This document shows, one piece after another, positions 1 through 5,410 of a DNA stretch of 7,931 bases (position 1 is its first letter; every line of letters begins with the position of its first letter). The DNA comes from Thermoplasmata archaeon (GTDB lineage Archaea > Thermoplasmatota > Thermoplasmata > Thermoplasmatales > Thermoplasmataceae). Under the pieces are notes generated by a model. The model was not told where the DNA came from. It made no database searches and was given only the letters and a program-made list of their open reading frames with translations. The position numbers and the translations under genes are program-made. The stretch covers positions 1 through 7,931 of the forward strand of contig JAJZZZ010000065.1 in the NCBI GenBank assembly GCA_021797265.1, in the 5' to 3' direction.

Positions 1-804
1 TATTCTGAGGGTTTCACCATTGTACTCATGAGACTGGTAAAACATTGGATTATAATACTCATAAAGCAACCTGGAGTAGAAAATGGAAATTTCACTTGCA
101 ATGGTTGCCCGGTATATCCCTTCCTCCTCCGAGATTGCATTGAAAATGTTCCTGTCACACTTATGAGCCTCATCGATACGGTAAATGAAATCATCACTGG
201 AAAGCCCATTGGAGTACCTCAGTCTCCTCGTCCACGGGCATGCGAAAAGCCGGCCTATTTCTTCTGATTCATTTTCCGGAGCCTCCAGCGAGATAATTCC
301 AGCCACAACTTTATCAGCTTTCAGGGCTTTTTGCAGGACGAAATCGAAGCCTCTATTGGGCCCTAGATACTCCGCCATGCCATTACCAAGTGTCCTTCTT
401 GCTTTGAACATGAATCTTGAGACGTCGAGCAGATGATTGTGGTGGAAGGTAAACATAGTCTTGTGAAATCCTGCTTCGACATATTTATAGTCGATTACAA
501 CGGAAGGGATCTTGATCAGGTCCCTGAAAATTTCCATTTCCGGGTATTCGTCCGAACTTATTTTGAATACTATCTGGGAGCCAATCTCTGACACGTTCAT
601 CCTCTTGAGAAATATGCTGTACTCAAAATCGCTTTGCATGGACGCGGGGATACTGATATAGTCCCCAACAGTCTCTTCTGTGAAGAAGATCTGTTCCGAG
701 AAGTTCACAGGGAATCTCTTTGACTCGACCAGAAAAGGTATGCTGCTCTTCACGGAGAAAATGCACTGCATATCCCCAATTGGATCTGGATTTTCAGGGA
801 ACAT
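1..804 (-). CDS. Unrecognised protein, 3' end beyond the window (268 N-terminal residues visible)
   Basis: An uninterrupted minus-strand frame runs from an ATG at 804 to the left edge, so the C-terminus is missing. I do not recognise the family. The visible part looks like a soluble mixed alpha/beta protein. It has no signal peptide, no clear membrane segment and no nucleotide-binding loop. Notable segments are a His-rich stretch near residues 126-136 (FHKTMFTFHHNH), a basic FKARR at about 145-149, and an aromatic segment rich in Tyr at 235-252. The start is supported by an AT box (TTATAATAAT) about 22 bases upstream with no Shine-Dalgarno site, fitting a leaderless mRNA. It follows the HxlR-like gene on the same strand after 69 bases but has its own promoter-like box. 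A multi-domain transcription regulator with a C-terminal HTH beyond the edge is possible, but that is a guess. The coding call is firm; the function is unknown. Confidence 0.8.
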   Translation of the reverse strand, partial: MFPENPDPIGDMQCIFSVKSSIPFLVESKRFPVNFSEQIFFTEETVGDYISIPASMQSDFEYSIFLKRMNVSEIGSQIVFKISSDEYPEMEIFRDLIKIPSVVIDYKYVEAGFHKTMFTFHHNHLLDVSRFMFKARRTLGNGMAEYLGPNRGFDFVLQKALKADKVVAGIISLEAPENESEEIGRLFACPWTRRLRYSNGLSSDDFIYRIDEAHKCDRNIFNAISEEEGIYRATIASEISIFYSRLLYEYYNPMFYQSHEYNGETLRI

Positions 805-820
805 TAAAAATCATACTCAA

Positions 821-830
821 ATTATTATAA
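821..830 (-). promoter_or_regulatory. TATA-like box of the left-edge gene
   Basis: TTATAATAAT on the minus strand is centred about 22 bases upstream of the ATG at 804. The spacing fits an archaeal TATA box driving a leaderless transcript. No Shine-Dalgarno motif lies between the box and the start. Confidence 0.5.
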
Positions 831-873
831 GAGTTTTGGTGTTGAAAATTGTCTGAATCCGAAACTTGAAAGT

Positions 874-1245
874 CTACTTGGCCAATGCTTCAAGGTTTTC
901 TTCCTCCAGATGCTCTGATATTTCCTTATCCACTTCTATGGCTTCAGCCAAGAGCTTAGCAAGCAAATTACCTTTCTTTGTAAGGGAGTAGTGTGCCTGC
1001 GGGGGATTAGTGTCCATGACCTCTCTTTTGATTACATTATTCAGGGTTAGATCGTTCAGTACCCTGGAAAGGCTGGTTGAACTGACACCTTTAAGGCTTC
1101 CCTTCAACTCATTGTACCTGAGCTTCCTGTAATAATCAAGCCTGTGAATGACCTGCGGTGCCCAGGAATGGCTCACTATGGATATAACATTGTTGAGCTT
1201 CTCATCTTCCTCGTGGAATTTTGAGATTATGGATACCTCTACCAT
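874..1245 (-). CDS. HxlR/MarR-like winged-helix transcriptional regulator
   Basis: This 123-residue protein is predicted to be a DNA-binding regulator of the HxlR-type winged-helix family. The domain spans about residues 16-103. A helix with the SWAPQVIHRL pattern matches the family's 'GGKW...ILWHL' region, and RYNELKGSLKGVSSTSLSRVL (about 43-63) is the HTH with its recognition helix. The wing follows at 72-91: IKREV, then PPQAHYSLTKKG, close to the family's 'PPRVEYSLTELG'. The length is normal for the family. Unlike redox-sensing members such as HypR or YodB it contains no cysteine, so thiol sensing is excluded. It is divergent from the HtrA-type protease gene across 75 bases. That arrangement, plus an inverted repeat before its own start, suggests it represses itself and perhaps controls the protease. 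The ATG at 1245 starts just before the conserved domain. Family membership is fairly sure; target and ligand are unknown. Confidence 0.88.
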   Translation of the reverse strand: MVEVSIISKFHEEDEKLNNVISIVSHSWAPQVIHRLDYYRKLRYNELKGSLKGVSSTSLSRVLNDLTLNNVIKREVMDTNPPQAHYSLTKKGNLLAKLLAEAIEVDKEISEHLEEENLEALAK

Positions 1246-1260
1246 TTCTGTTACCTGATA

Positions 1261-1272
1261 ACACTTGAGTGT
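1261..1272. promoter_or_regulatory. Candidate operator: short inverted repeat
   Basis: The site reads ACACT-TG-AGTGT, two perfect 5-base arms around a 2-base centre. It sits between the central TATA-like box and the ATG of the HxlR-like regulator, near where that transcript should start. Autorepression by the regulator is inferred. A 10-base dyad can occur by chance, and no second copy is visible. Confidence 0.4.
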
Positions 1273-1279
1273 CTTTCTG

Positions 1280-1290
1280 ATATATTAACT
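1280..1290. promoter_or_regulatory. Central TATA-like box shared by two divergent genes
   Basis: ATATATTAACT lies almost exactly midway between the two starts, about 39 bases from the regulator ATG (1245) and 37 from the protease ATG (1321). The core is nearly self-complementary, so one box could serve both directions. With a start site about 26 bases away, each transcript would have a leader of roughly 11-13 bases. Confidence 0.5.
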
Positions 1291-1320
1291 TAGAGCAGAT
1301 AGCAATGGCAAGGATGCGTT

Positions 1321-2295
1321 ATGATTTCCAAAAGTGAAGAGTATAATTTTGAGGAAAAGGTAACTGAAGTTGTTTCAAAGGTAAGGGAAGGAGTGGTTAT
1401 GGTAACCAACCACAGGTACCAGATGGACATGTTCGGGGAAGTACGGCCCTTTGAAGGTGCGGCAAGCGGAATAGTGGTGAGTTCCAGTGGCTATATAGTA
1501 ACCAACAACCACGTTATTCAGGAAAATCAGGGCCTCCAGGTAACAATCAGCAACGGGGAAGTCTATGATGCAAAGGTCATTGGCAGTGATCCTGCAACTG
1601 ATGTGGCAATCCTGAAGATAGACGCAAGAGACCTCAATCCACTGAAACTTGGTGATTCTGACAGACTGGTTGCAGGAAAGCTGGTTGTAGCCATAGGGAA
1701 TGCATTGGGATTGCCGGGGGACCCAACTGTCTCCCTTGGAGTCATAAGTGCCATAGGCAGACCGATGCCCTGGGCAGACTTCGTCTTTGAAGGGCTGCTT
1801 CAGACAGATGCGGCAATCAATCCCGGAAACAGCGGAGGACCACTTGCTACCCTTGACGGAGAAGTCGTGGGAATGAACACCGCTATTGTTGCCTTTGCAC
1901 AGGGAGTTGGTTTCGCAATACCCGCTGGCACCATAAGGCGTGTGATGGAGCAGATCCTGGAAAATGGAAGGGTCATCAGGCCCTGGCTTGGCATATCTGG
2001 AATTACAGTCAACGATTCAATGAGAGGAATGAGGGGCTTCAATAATATCAAAGGTGTCGCAATTGCACGGATTTCCAGGGGAAGCCCAGCTCACCTTGCA
2101 GGATTAAGACCATGGGACGTTGTGGTTTCGTTGAACGGGGAAAAATTGGACAACATGAAAGAATTGCTGGAGTTGCTGTCAAGGGCTAAAATAGGCAGCA
2201 CAATAAACCTTGAAATTCTAAGGGCAGGAAGGAAGCTGGAAGCGCCGCTCGAACTGTCGGAAATGCCGGAACACTACCTTGAGTACAGAAGGTGA
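1321..2295 (+). CDS. HtrA/DegP-type serine protease with one PDZ domain, predicted cytosolic
   Basis: This 324-residue HtrA-family (MEROPS S1C) endopeptidase probably degrades or holds misfolded proteins. The trypsin-fold domain covers about 14-205 and the catalytic triad is complete: His64 in TNNHVI, Asp94 in ATDVAILK and Ser171 in NPGNSGGPL. One PDZ domain follows at about 217-312 (PWLGISG, then GSPAHLAGLRPWDVVVSLNG), which in this family binds hydrophobic C-termini and gates activity. DegP has two PDZ domains; DegS-like members have one. The N-terminus (MISKSEEYNFEEK) is charged, with no signal peptide or membrane anchor, so the protein should be cytosolic, unlike typical bacterial HtrA. 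The ATG at 1321 is used; upstream ATGs at 1305 and 1314 are out of frame. A weak AAGGAT lies about 5 bases upstream. The gene is divergent from an HxlR-like regulator and converges with the phosphatase gene 8 bases later. Confidence 0.95.
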   Translation: MISKSEEYNFEEKVTEVVSKVREGVVMVTNHRYQMDMFGEVRPFEGAASGIVVSSSGYIVTNNHVIQENQGLQVTISNGEVYDAKVIGSDPATDVAILKIDARDLNPLKLGDSDRLVAGKLVVAIGNALGLPGDPTVSLGVISAIGRPMPWADFVFEGLLQTDAAINPGNSGGPLATLDGEVVGMNTAIVAFAQGVGFAIPAGTIRRVMEQILENGRVIRPWLGISGITVNDSMRGMRGFNNIKGVAIARISRGSPAHLAGLRPWDVVVSLNGEKLDNMKELLELLSRAKIGSTINLEILRAGRKLEAPLELSEMPEHYLEYRR

Positions 2296-2303
2296 AACCT
2301 TCC

Positions 2304-2948
2304 TTACTTCAAATTATTTATTCCACGTGCCCTAAGAAAGGATGTGTCTGCATATTTCAGTATAAGATGGTCAGTTTGAGAAATCTCTATATGGGAAAGA
2401 CTAGCCTGCCTCACCCTTGGAGGATTCCACAATCTTGAAAATGGCCTGCCGTCAAAGTGCGCCATCAGTATTTTTACAACTGCCGAATGAGATAAAATAA
2501 GGATATTCTTGCCTTTCTCCATGGCAAGGATTCTGCCAAGAACGCCGAGAGCCCTCTCTTTTACTTCGAGAAGAGTTTCCCCGTTCCCAACAGGCTCAAA
2601 GTTCTCTGGATCATTGAAGTAGGTATCCTGCAGTGATGGATAGAGCTGTGTAACCTCTGCCCGTTTCATTCCCTCCCATTCCCCAAGGCCAATTTCCCTC
2701 AAATCATCTTCCTTTATGAGATTGCAGCGTTCATCCTGGAATGAATTTACAATTTCAGCAGTATGGACCGCCCTTTTGCTGGAACTGGAGTAAATTGTGT
2801 TAAGATTAGTGCCTGAAAGAAACCTGCCGAGCCTTGATGCCTGTTCTTTCCCTGCCTTGGTAAGGGGAGAATCTAGCATTCCCTGGATTCGATGCTCTTC
2901 ATTCCAGGTGGTCTGCCCATGCCTTGCGATGTAAAGGTTGGTGACCAC
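2304..2948 (-). CDS. Histidine phosphatase superfamily (phosphoglycerate-mutase-like) protein
   Basis: This protein of 214 residues belongs to branch 1 of the histidine phosphatase superfamily, cytosolic enzymes forming a phospho-histidine intermediate. Visible residues, counted from the GTG start, are the RHG motif (Arg9, His10, Gly11), Arg59 in SSSKRAVHTAE, Glu85 in LREIGLGEWEG, and the second catalytic His154 in ILSHSAVVK. This set supports an active phosphatase or mutase. The length is shorter than classical dPGM (about 230-250) and closer to CobC/PhoE/GpmB-like phosphatases, so the substrate cannot be named. The start is chosen at GTG 2948 because GGAGG (2957-2961) lies 8 bases before it. 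A TTG at 2966 would add six residues but would place that Shine-Dalgarno inside the gene. The gene is single and converges with the HtrA-type gene. Confidence 0.92.
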   Translation of the reverse strand: MVTNLYIARHGQTTWNEEHRIQGMLDSPLTKAGKEQASRLGRFLSGTNLNTIYSSSSKRAVHTAEIVNSFQDERCNLIKEDDLREIGLGEWEGMKRAEVTQLYPSLQDTYFNDPENFEPVGNGETLLEVKERALGVLGRILAMEKGKNILILSHSAVVKILMAHFDGRPFSRLWNPPRVRQASLSHIEISQTDHLILKYADTSFLRARGINNLK

Positions 2949-2956
2949 TTTTTCAG

Positions 2957-2961
2957 CCTCC
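2957..2961 (-). promoter_or_regulatory. Strong Shine-Dalgarno that sets the phosphatase start
   Basis: GGAGG on the minus strand (within GAGGGAGGC) ends 8 bases before GTG 2948. It is the clearest ribosome-binding site in the window, where most other genes look leaderless, and it favours GTG 2948 over TTG 2966. Confidence 0.65.
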
Positions 2962-2990
2962 CTCAAGTCGAGCTTTTATTGCCGAAGCCA

Positions 2991-2998
2991 ATTTAAAC
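2991..2998 (-). promoter_or_regulatory. TATA-like box of the phosphatase gene
   Basis: GTTTAAAT on the minus strand is centred about 46 bases upstream of GTG 2948. A transcript starting about 26 bases downstream would have a leader of roughly 20 bases that contains the GGAGG site. Confidence 0.45.
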
Positions 2999-3084
2999 CT
3001 ATCCCAATCAAAAATGAGGAGAGCACTCAATCGATATTCCGGATAAGGCAGTTTTTCATGCGAAATTTTGCATGGAATGAGGAA

Positions 3085-3091
3085 GATATTT
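3085..3091 (+). promoter_or_regulatory. Possible TATA-like box of the pseudoprotease gene
   Basis: GATATTT is centred about 30 bases upstream of the TTG at 3118. It is a weak match, but no better AT box lies at this spacing and no Shine-Dalgarno motif precedes the start. Confidence 0.3.
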
Positions 3092-3117
3092 GATACAAGA
3101 AATTATTCATCCTATGC

Positions 3118-4104
3118 TTGGCAACTTGCTGGTATTGTGAAAGGGATATTCTGGGTTTTCGATACAAGATCGCAGGCAATGACTGTGACATAGAATGCGC
3201 TAATAACCAGATAAACCGGTCGCTAGAATTTCTGGGCCGCTTGCTTGGCGAGATTTCAGAGTTCGTGGGCTTTGGGCTCGGTTACGACAAGCCCGAATTC
3301 TTCTGGTATATTTTCGCTAAAACGGAGGAGGCAGTGGCTATTATTCAGGAAGCATGCTCCAATGCACTTATCGGTTTCAGCATTTACCCCCTTATGGCAA
3401 ATATACCCGGTCGGCTGGCACCGGAACCAACAGTTGCATTTCCGGACAGAATCATTCTAGGCGGTGTTTCCCTTGGCCATCTCTATGCAAAGACATCGGG
3501 CACACTGGGCGGGATTGTAAGGATTGGGGAGCAGAAATACGCAGTTTCAACAGCCAGTGTCATAGCACCGGATGGGGCTAAATTGGGAGACGTGATTGTC
3601 CAGCCCAGCATAACTGATTCTCCGCACAGTGCCTATTCACTTGGCAAGCTCGCTGTAATTTCCAAACTGGCATTCGGTTCAATAAATGACCTCGATGCCG
3701 CCATCGCACTTGTAGACCAGGATATCCCCACTACACCGAGGATCAAGGATATTGGCAGACCCACAGATGTCGCAGAGCCTGATATTGGGATTAACGTCAG
3801 GAAGACAGGGAGGTCCTCAGGTTACACTGAAGGAAAAGTTCTCTGCACAGATGTGCGGATAAAAGTGATAAAAGAGACACAGCAGTTCATTTTTCAGGAT
3901 CAGTTCATAATTATGTCTGAATCGGGCCCTTTTGCTGAAGAGGGAGATGAGGGCTCCTTTGTCCTGAACAACAACAATGAGCTGGTTGGTATGATCCAGC
4001 TTTCTTTCCATGGAATGGCAGTGTGTGCGAGAGGAAGTGTGCTCCTGAACAGATTTGGCTTTATGCCACCTTTCTGTTTTGAGCCAGCCGAAGAAGACTT
4101 CTGA
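3118..4104 (+). CDS. Trypsin-fold pseudoprotease with N-terminal Cys4 putative zinc module
   Basis: This 328-residue protein has two parts. Residues 1-30 carry C4-x2-C7...C23-x3-C27, a likely structural zinc site. Residues about 115-315 resemble the C-terminal trypsin-like (PA-clan) domain of bacterial Nal1-like S1 peptidases: GTLGGIV, AKLGDVIVQPS, NDLDAAIALVD, VRKTGRSSGYTEGKV. Against that pattern the catalytic His (usual NNHVLA) is Ser147 in STASVIA, and the nucleophile (usual GDSGS) is Glu278 in GDEGS. Only Asp193 remains, so I predict no peptidase activity. Residues 31-114 look helical, with no clear match. No signal peptide or membrane segment is seen. The TTG start is the only start codon between the upstream in-frame TGA (3091) and the cysteines. 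The frame is intact, so this is not a decayed gene. A peptide-binding or regulatory role is inferred. The RHH gene converges on it 10 bases downstream. Confidence 0.85.
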   Translation: MATCWYCERDILGFRYKIAGNDCDIECANNQINRSLEFLGRLLGEISEFVGFGLGYDKPEFFWYIFAKTEEAVAIIQEACSNALIGFSIYPLMANIPGRLAPEPTVAFPDRIILGGVSLGHLYAKTSGTLGGIVRIGEQKYAVSTASVIAPDGAKLGDVIVQPSITDSPHSAYSLGKLAVISKLAFGSINDLDAAIALVDQDIPTTPRIKDIGRPTDVAEPDIGINVRKTGRSSGYTEGKVLCTDVRIKVIKETQQFIFQDQFIIMSESGPFAEEGDEGSFVLNNNNELVGMIQLSFHGMAVCARGSVLLNRFGFMPPFCFEPAEEDF

Positions 4105-4114
4105 GACAAATACC

Positions 4115-4666
4115 TCACAGGTTGAAAGGATCAGCCTTAAACCTTATGACAACCTCGTTTTCGCTGGAGGCATCCACCTTAACATCAATGTCTGCCATTC
4201 TTTTCATGGTCTCTGCGGTTATCAACCCAAATAGTTTGCTGACCTTTACTCCCAGATGGTGCCTTACTATGATCATATGATCAAGCCCCTGGGTCTTCTC
4301 CTCATACATTCCCAGTCCTCCATAGTTGCACTGAAGGGCAATGAAATCAATGAATGACCTGACGCTGGGTTCATTGTACTTGAAATAAGTAAATTCCTTC
4401 AGGGCTAACGAAGAGACGTCCCTTGCAATTGCCTCAATCCCATCATCGTCTATGGCTGAAACAAGTGCCTGGTATGTATTCCTTGTTATAGTCACGAATC
4501 CAAAACGTTCAGCGTATGTGTCAAATTCAGAATATCTGCGAAGTATTGAGTTGACCAGGTTATTGAAAGTGAGATGTCTCGCCTCTGCCTCTCTGTTTAC
4601 TTTTTCTTCTAGTTCCTGATCCATCCTGATGGAGTGGATGACATTTTTCTTTCTGCTCAGAGACAT
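4115..4666 (-). CDS. Ribbon-helix-helix protein with uncharacterised C-terminal domain
   Basis: This 183-residue protein starts with a predicted ribbon-helix-helix DNA-binding domain. A short strand (VIHSIRMD, about 9-16) would pair across a dimer and enter the major groove; helix A (about 16-30) and helix B (about 33-47, FNNLVNSILRRY) follow. CopG/Arc-type domains have this layout. Residues 50-183 are not recognised. They include HMIIVRHHLGVKVSKLFGLI (about 130-149), probably a strand followed by a helix, and a beta-rich end (ADIDVKVDASS...EVVIRFKADPF). The C-terminal part could sense a ligand or mediate oligomerisation; the sequence does not decide. No toxin gene is adjacent on the same strand, so this does not look like an ordinary RHH antitoxin, which is also usually shorter. 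The ATG at 4666 lies about 28 bases after an AT box, fitting a leaderless mRNA. DNA binding is likely; the regulon is unknown. Confidence 0.82.
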   Translation of the reverse strand: MSLSRKKNVIHSIRMDQELEEKVNREAEARHLTFNNLVNSILRRYSEFDTYAERFGFVTITRNTYQALVSAIDDDGIEAIARDVSSLALKEFTYFKYNEPSVRSFIDFIALQCNYGGLGMYEEKTQGLDHMIIVRHHLGVKVSKLFGLITAETMKRMADIDVKVDASSENEVVIRFKADPFNL

Positions 4667-4690
4667 ACAAATATTTCAAAACATCAGCCG

Positions 4691-4696
4691 TTATTA
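4691..4696 (-). promoter_or_regulatory. TATA-like box of the RHH gene
   Basis: TAATAA (within GACTAATAACG) on the minus strand is centred about 28 bases before ATG 4666, a spacing that fits a leaderless archaeal transcript. Confidence 0.4.
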
Positions 4697-4698
4697 GT

Positions 4699-4737
4699 CT
4701 TTCGGTATTTGCCCCATTTAAAGTAATTGGACGAAAG
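4699..4737. repeat. Spaced inverted repeat CTTTCG/CGAAAG
   Basis: CTTTCG at 4699-4704 and its exact reverse complement CGAAAG at 4732-4737 are separated by 27 bases. The arm centres are about 33 bases apart, close to three helical turns. The repeat lies just upstream of the RHH gene's TATA-like box, in the 186 bases between divergent genes. It could be an operator for the RHH protein, but a 6-base dyad may be chance. Confidence 0.25.
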
Positions 4738-4823
4738 GGAGTTTATTGCATGATGCGGGTGTTTTCAAAAATAGTTTTAGAATGACGGGCGGGATAATTT
4801 TTGATTACAAAGTAAACTTTCCC

Positions 4824-4830
4824 TAATAAT
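4824..4830 (+). promoter_or_regulatory. TATA-like box of the small unknown gene
   Basis: TAATAAT is centred about 26 bases before ATG 4853 and only 17 before GTG 4844. The spacing favours the ATG as the start of a leaderless mRNA. Confidence 0.42.
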
Positions 4831-4852
4831 AGAAGAACCGCATGTGGGTGAA

Positions 4853-5200
4853 ATGGTCAGTGAGTACAGGGATGAGCCTCTTCGGGAGAATTACGCCCCT
4901 TCCCATACACCCGGGGAAAAACTTATGGGAAGCAGGCTTTCCAGCATTTTTAAAGGATCAACCGTATGGGTCATCCCTTTCAGCGTAAAGCATGGCGATA
5001 AGATTACAGCGATGGCCATGAATTGCAACTCTTACACAACTTCACTTATGGAGGTTTCAGAACCGTTCCAAGCCTATATTGAAGATTATGATGGACATTT
5101 CCTTAAGCTCAGAAGCGACCATTATTACTGCCTCAAGATAGATATAAGTGACATTAAAGACCTGATTCCATGCACGAATGGTCCTGAGAAAAATGATTGA
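4853..5200 (+). CDS. Small unrecognised protein, 115 residues
   Basis: I do not recognise this protein. It is predicted to be soluble, with a charged, probably disordered N-terminus (about 1-27, including SEYRDEPLRENYAPSH) followed by a compact, probably beta-rich domain at about 28-108. Strand-like segments are TVWVIPFSVK, KITAMAMNCN, FQAYIEDYDG and HYYCLKIDIS. The C-terminus is short and polar. Three cysteines are spread out and do not form a metal motif. The start is placed at ATG 4853, about 26 bases after a TATA-like box; a GTG at 4844 would add three residues (118 in total). It is divergent from the RHH gene across about 186 bases, so the two could share regulation. No partner gene follows on this strand before the window's gene-poor stretch. 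Coding is supported by the intact frame and the promoter spacing; function is open. Confidence 0.7.
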   Translation: MVSEYRDEPLRENYAPSHTPGEKLMGSRLSSIFKGSTVWVIPFSVKHGDKITAMAMNCNSYTTSLMEVSEPFQAYIEDYDGHFLKLRSDHYYCLKIDISDIKDLIPCTNGPEKND

Positions 5201-5353
5201 GGACTAACGTGGAGAGATAATTCCGTTTGGGGTCTCGAATAGACTGATGGTACTGCAAAGATATTGACGCACATTACCTGCTACAGAATTAGGCATCTCT
5301 CCCTTCCAGCATTTTCGAAGGTTAGAAAATACATGAAGAAACTGCATTTTAGG

Positions 5354-5374
5354 TAGCCCCAGGGATAGGGGCTA
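5354..5374. repeat. Perfect 7-bp inverted repeat (hairpin)
   Basis: TAGCCCC (5354-5360) and GGGGCTA (5368-5374) are exact reverse complements around a 7-base loop (AGGGATA). The stem has five G-C pairs. It could be a transcription-end or processing structure 3' of tRNA-Glu, or part of an unannotated small RNA. Nothing in the sequence decides between these. Confidence 0.5.
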
Positions 5375-5381
5375 AAAGAAA
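5374..5381 (-). terminator. Possible T-rich terminator of tRNA-Glu
   Basis: The minus strand reads TTTCTTTT about 30 bases after the tRNA 3' end and directly before the hairpin. Archaeal RNA polymerase often terminates at T-rich tracts, so this is a plausible end of the tRNA transcript. No other T-rich tract lies between it and the tRNA. Confidence 0.35.
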
Positions 5382-5410
5382 CGGTCGGGCACAACTTGGA
5401 CTACATGGTA

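Larger units (their letters stand above)
5201..5410. other. Gene-poor stretch between the small gene and tRNA-Glu
   Basis: I see no convincing protein gene on either strand in these 210 bases. The stretch holds the 3' flanks of the small plus-strand gene and of the minus-strand tRNA gene, a perfect hairpin at 5354-5374, and a minus-strand T-rich tract next to it. A weaker 5-base dyad, CCTTC...GAAGG, lies near 5304-5324. No complete C/D-box pair was found. Confidence 0.45.

Noticed and set aside
28..436. Two plus-strand open frames (28-267 and 185-436)
   Set aside because: Both lie opposite a longer continuous minus-strand frame with a proper promoter, and their translations look random.
2949..2966. 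TTG at 2966 as the phosphatase start
   Set aside because: It would put a strong, well-spaced Shine-Dalgarno inside the coding sequence; GTG 2948 fits that site.
3118..4104. Annotation as an active serine protease or as a frameshifted pseudogene
   Set aside because: The His and Ser of the triad are replaced, so activity is unlikely; yet the frame is complete and framework motifs are conserved, so decay is also unlikely.
4115..5200. Toxin-antitoxin pair formed by the RHH protein and the small divergent gene
   Set aside because: The genes are divergent rather than co-transcribed, the RHH protein is long for an antitoxin, and the small protein shows no toxin motif.
5201..5410. C/D-box guide RNA in the gene-free stretch
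   Set aside because: A CTGATGG-like string occurs near 5240, but no matching box set with correct spacing was found.
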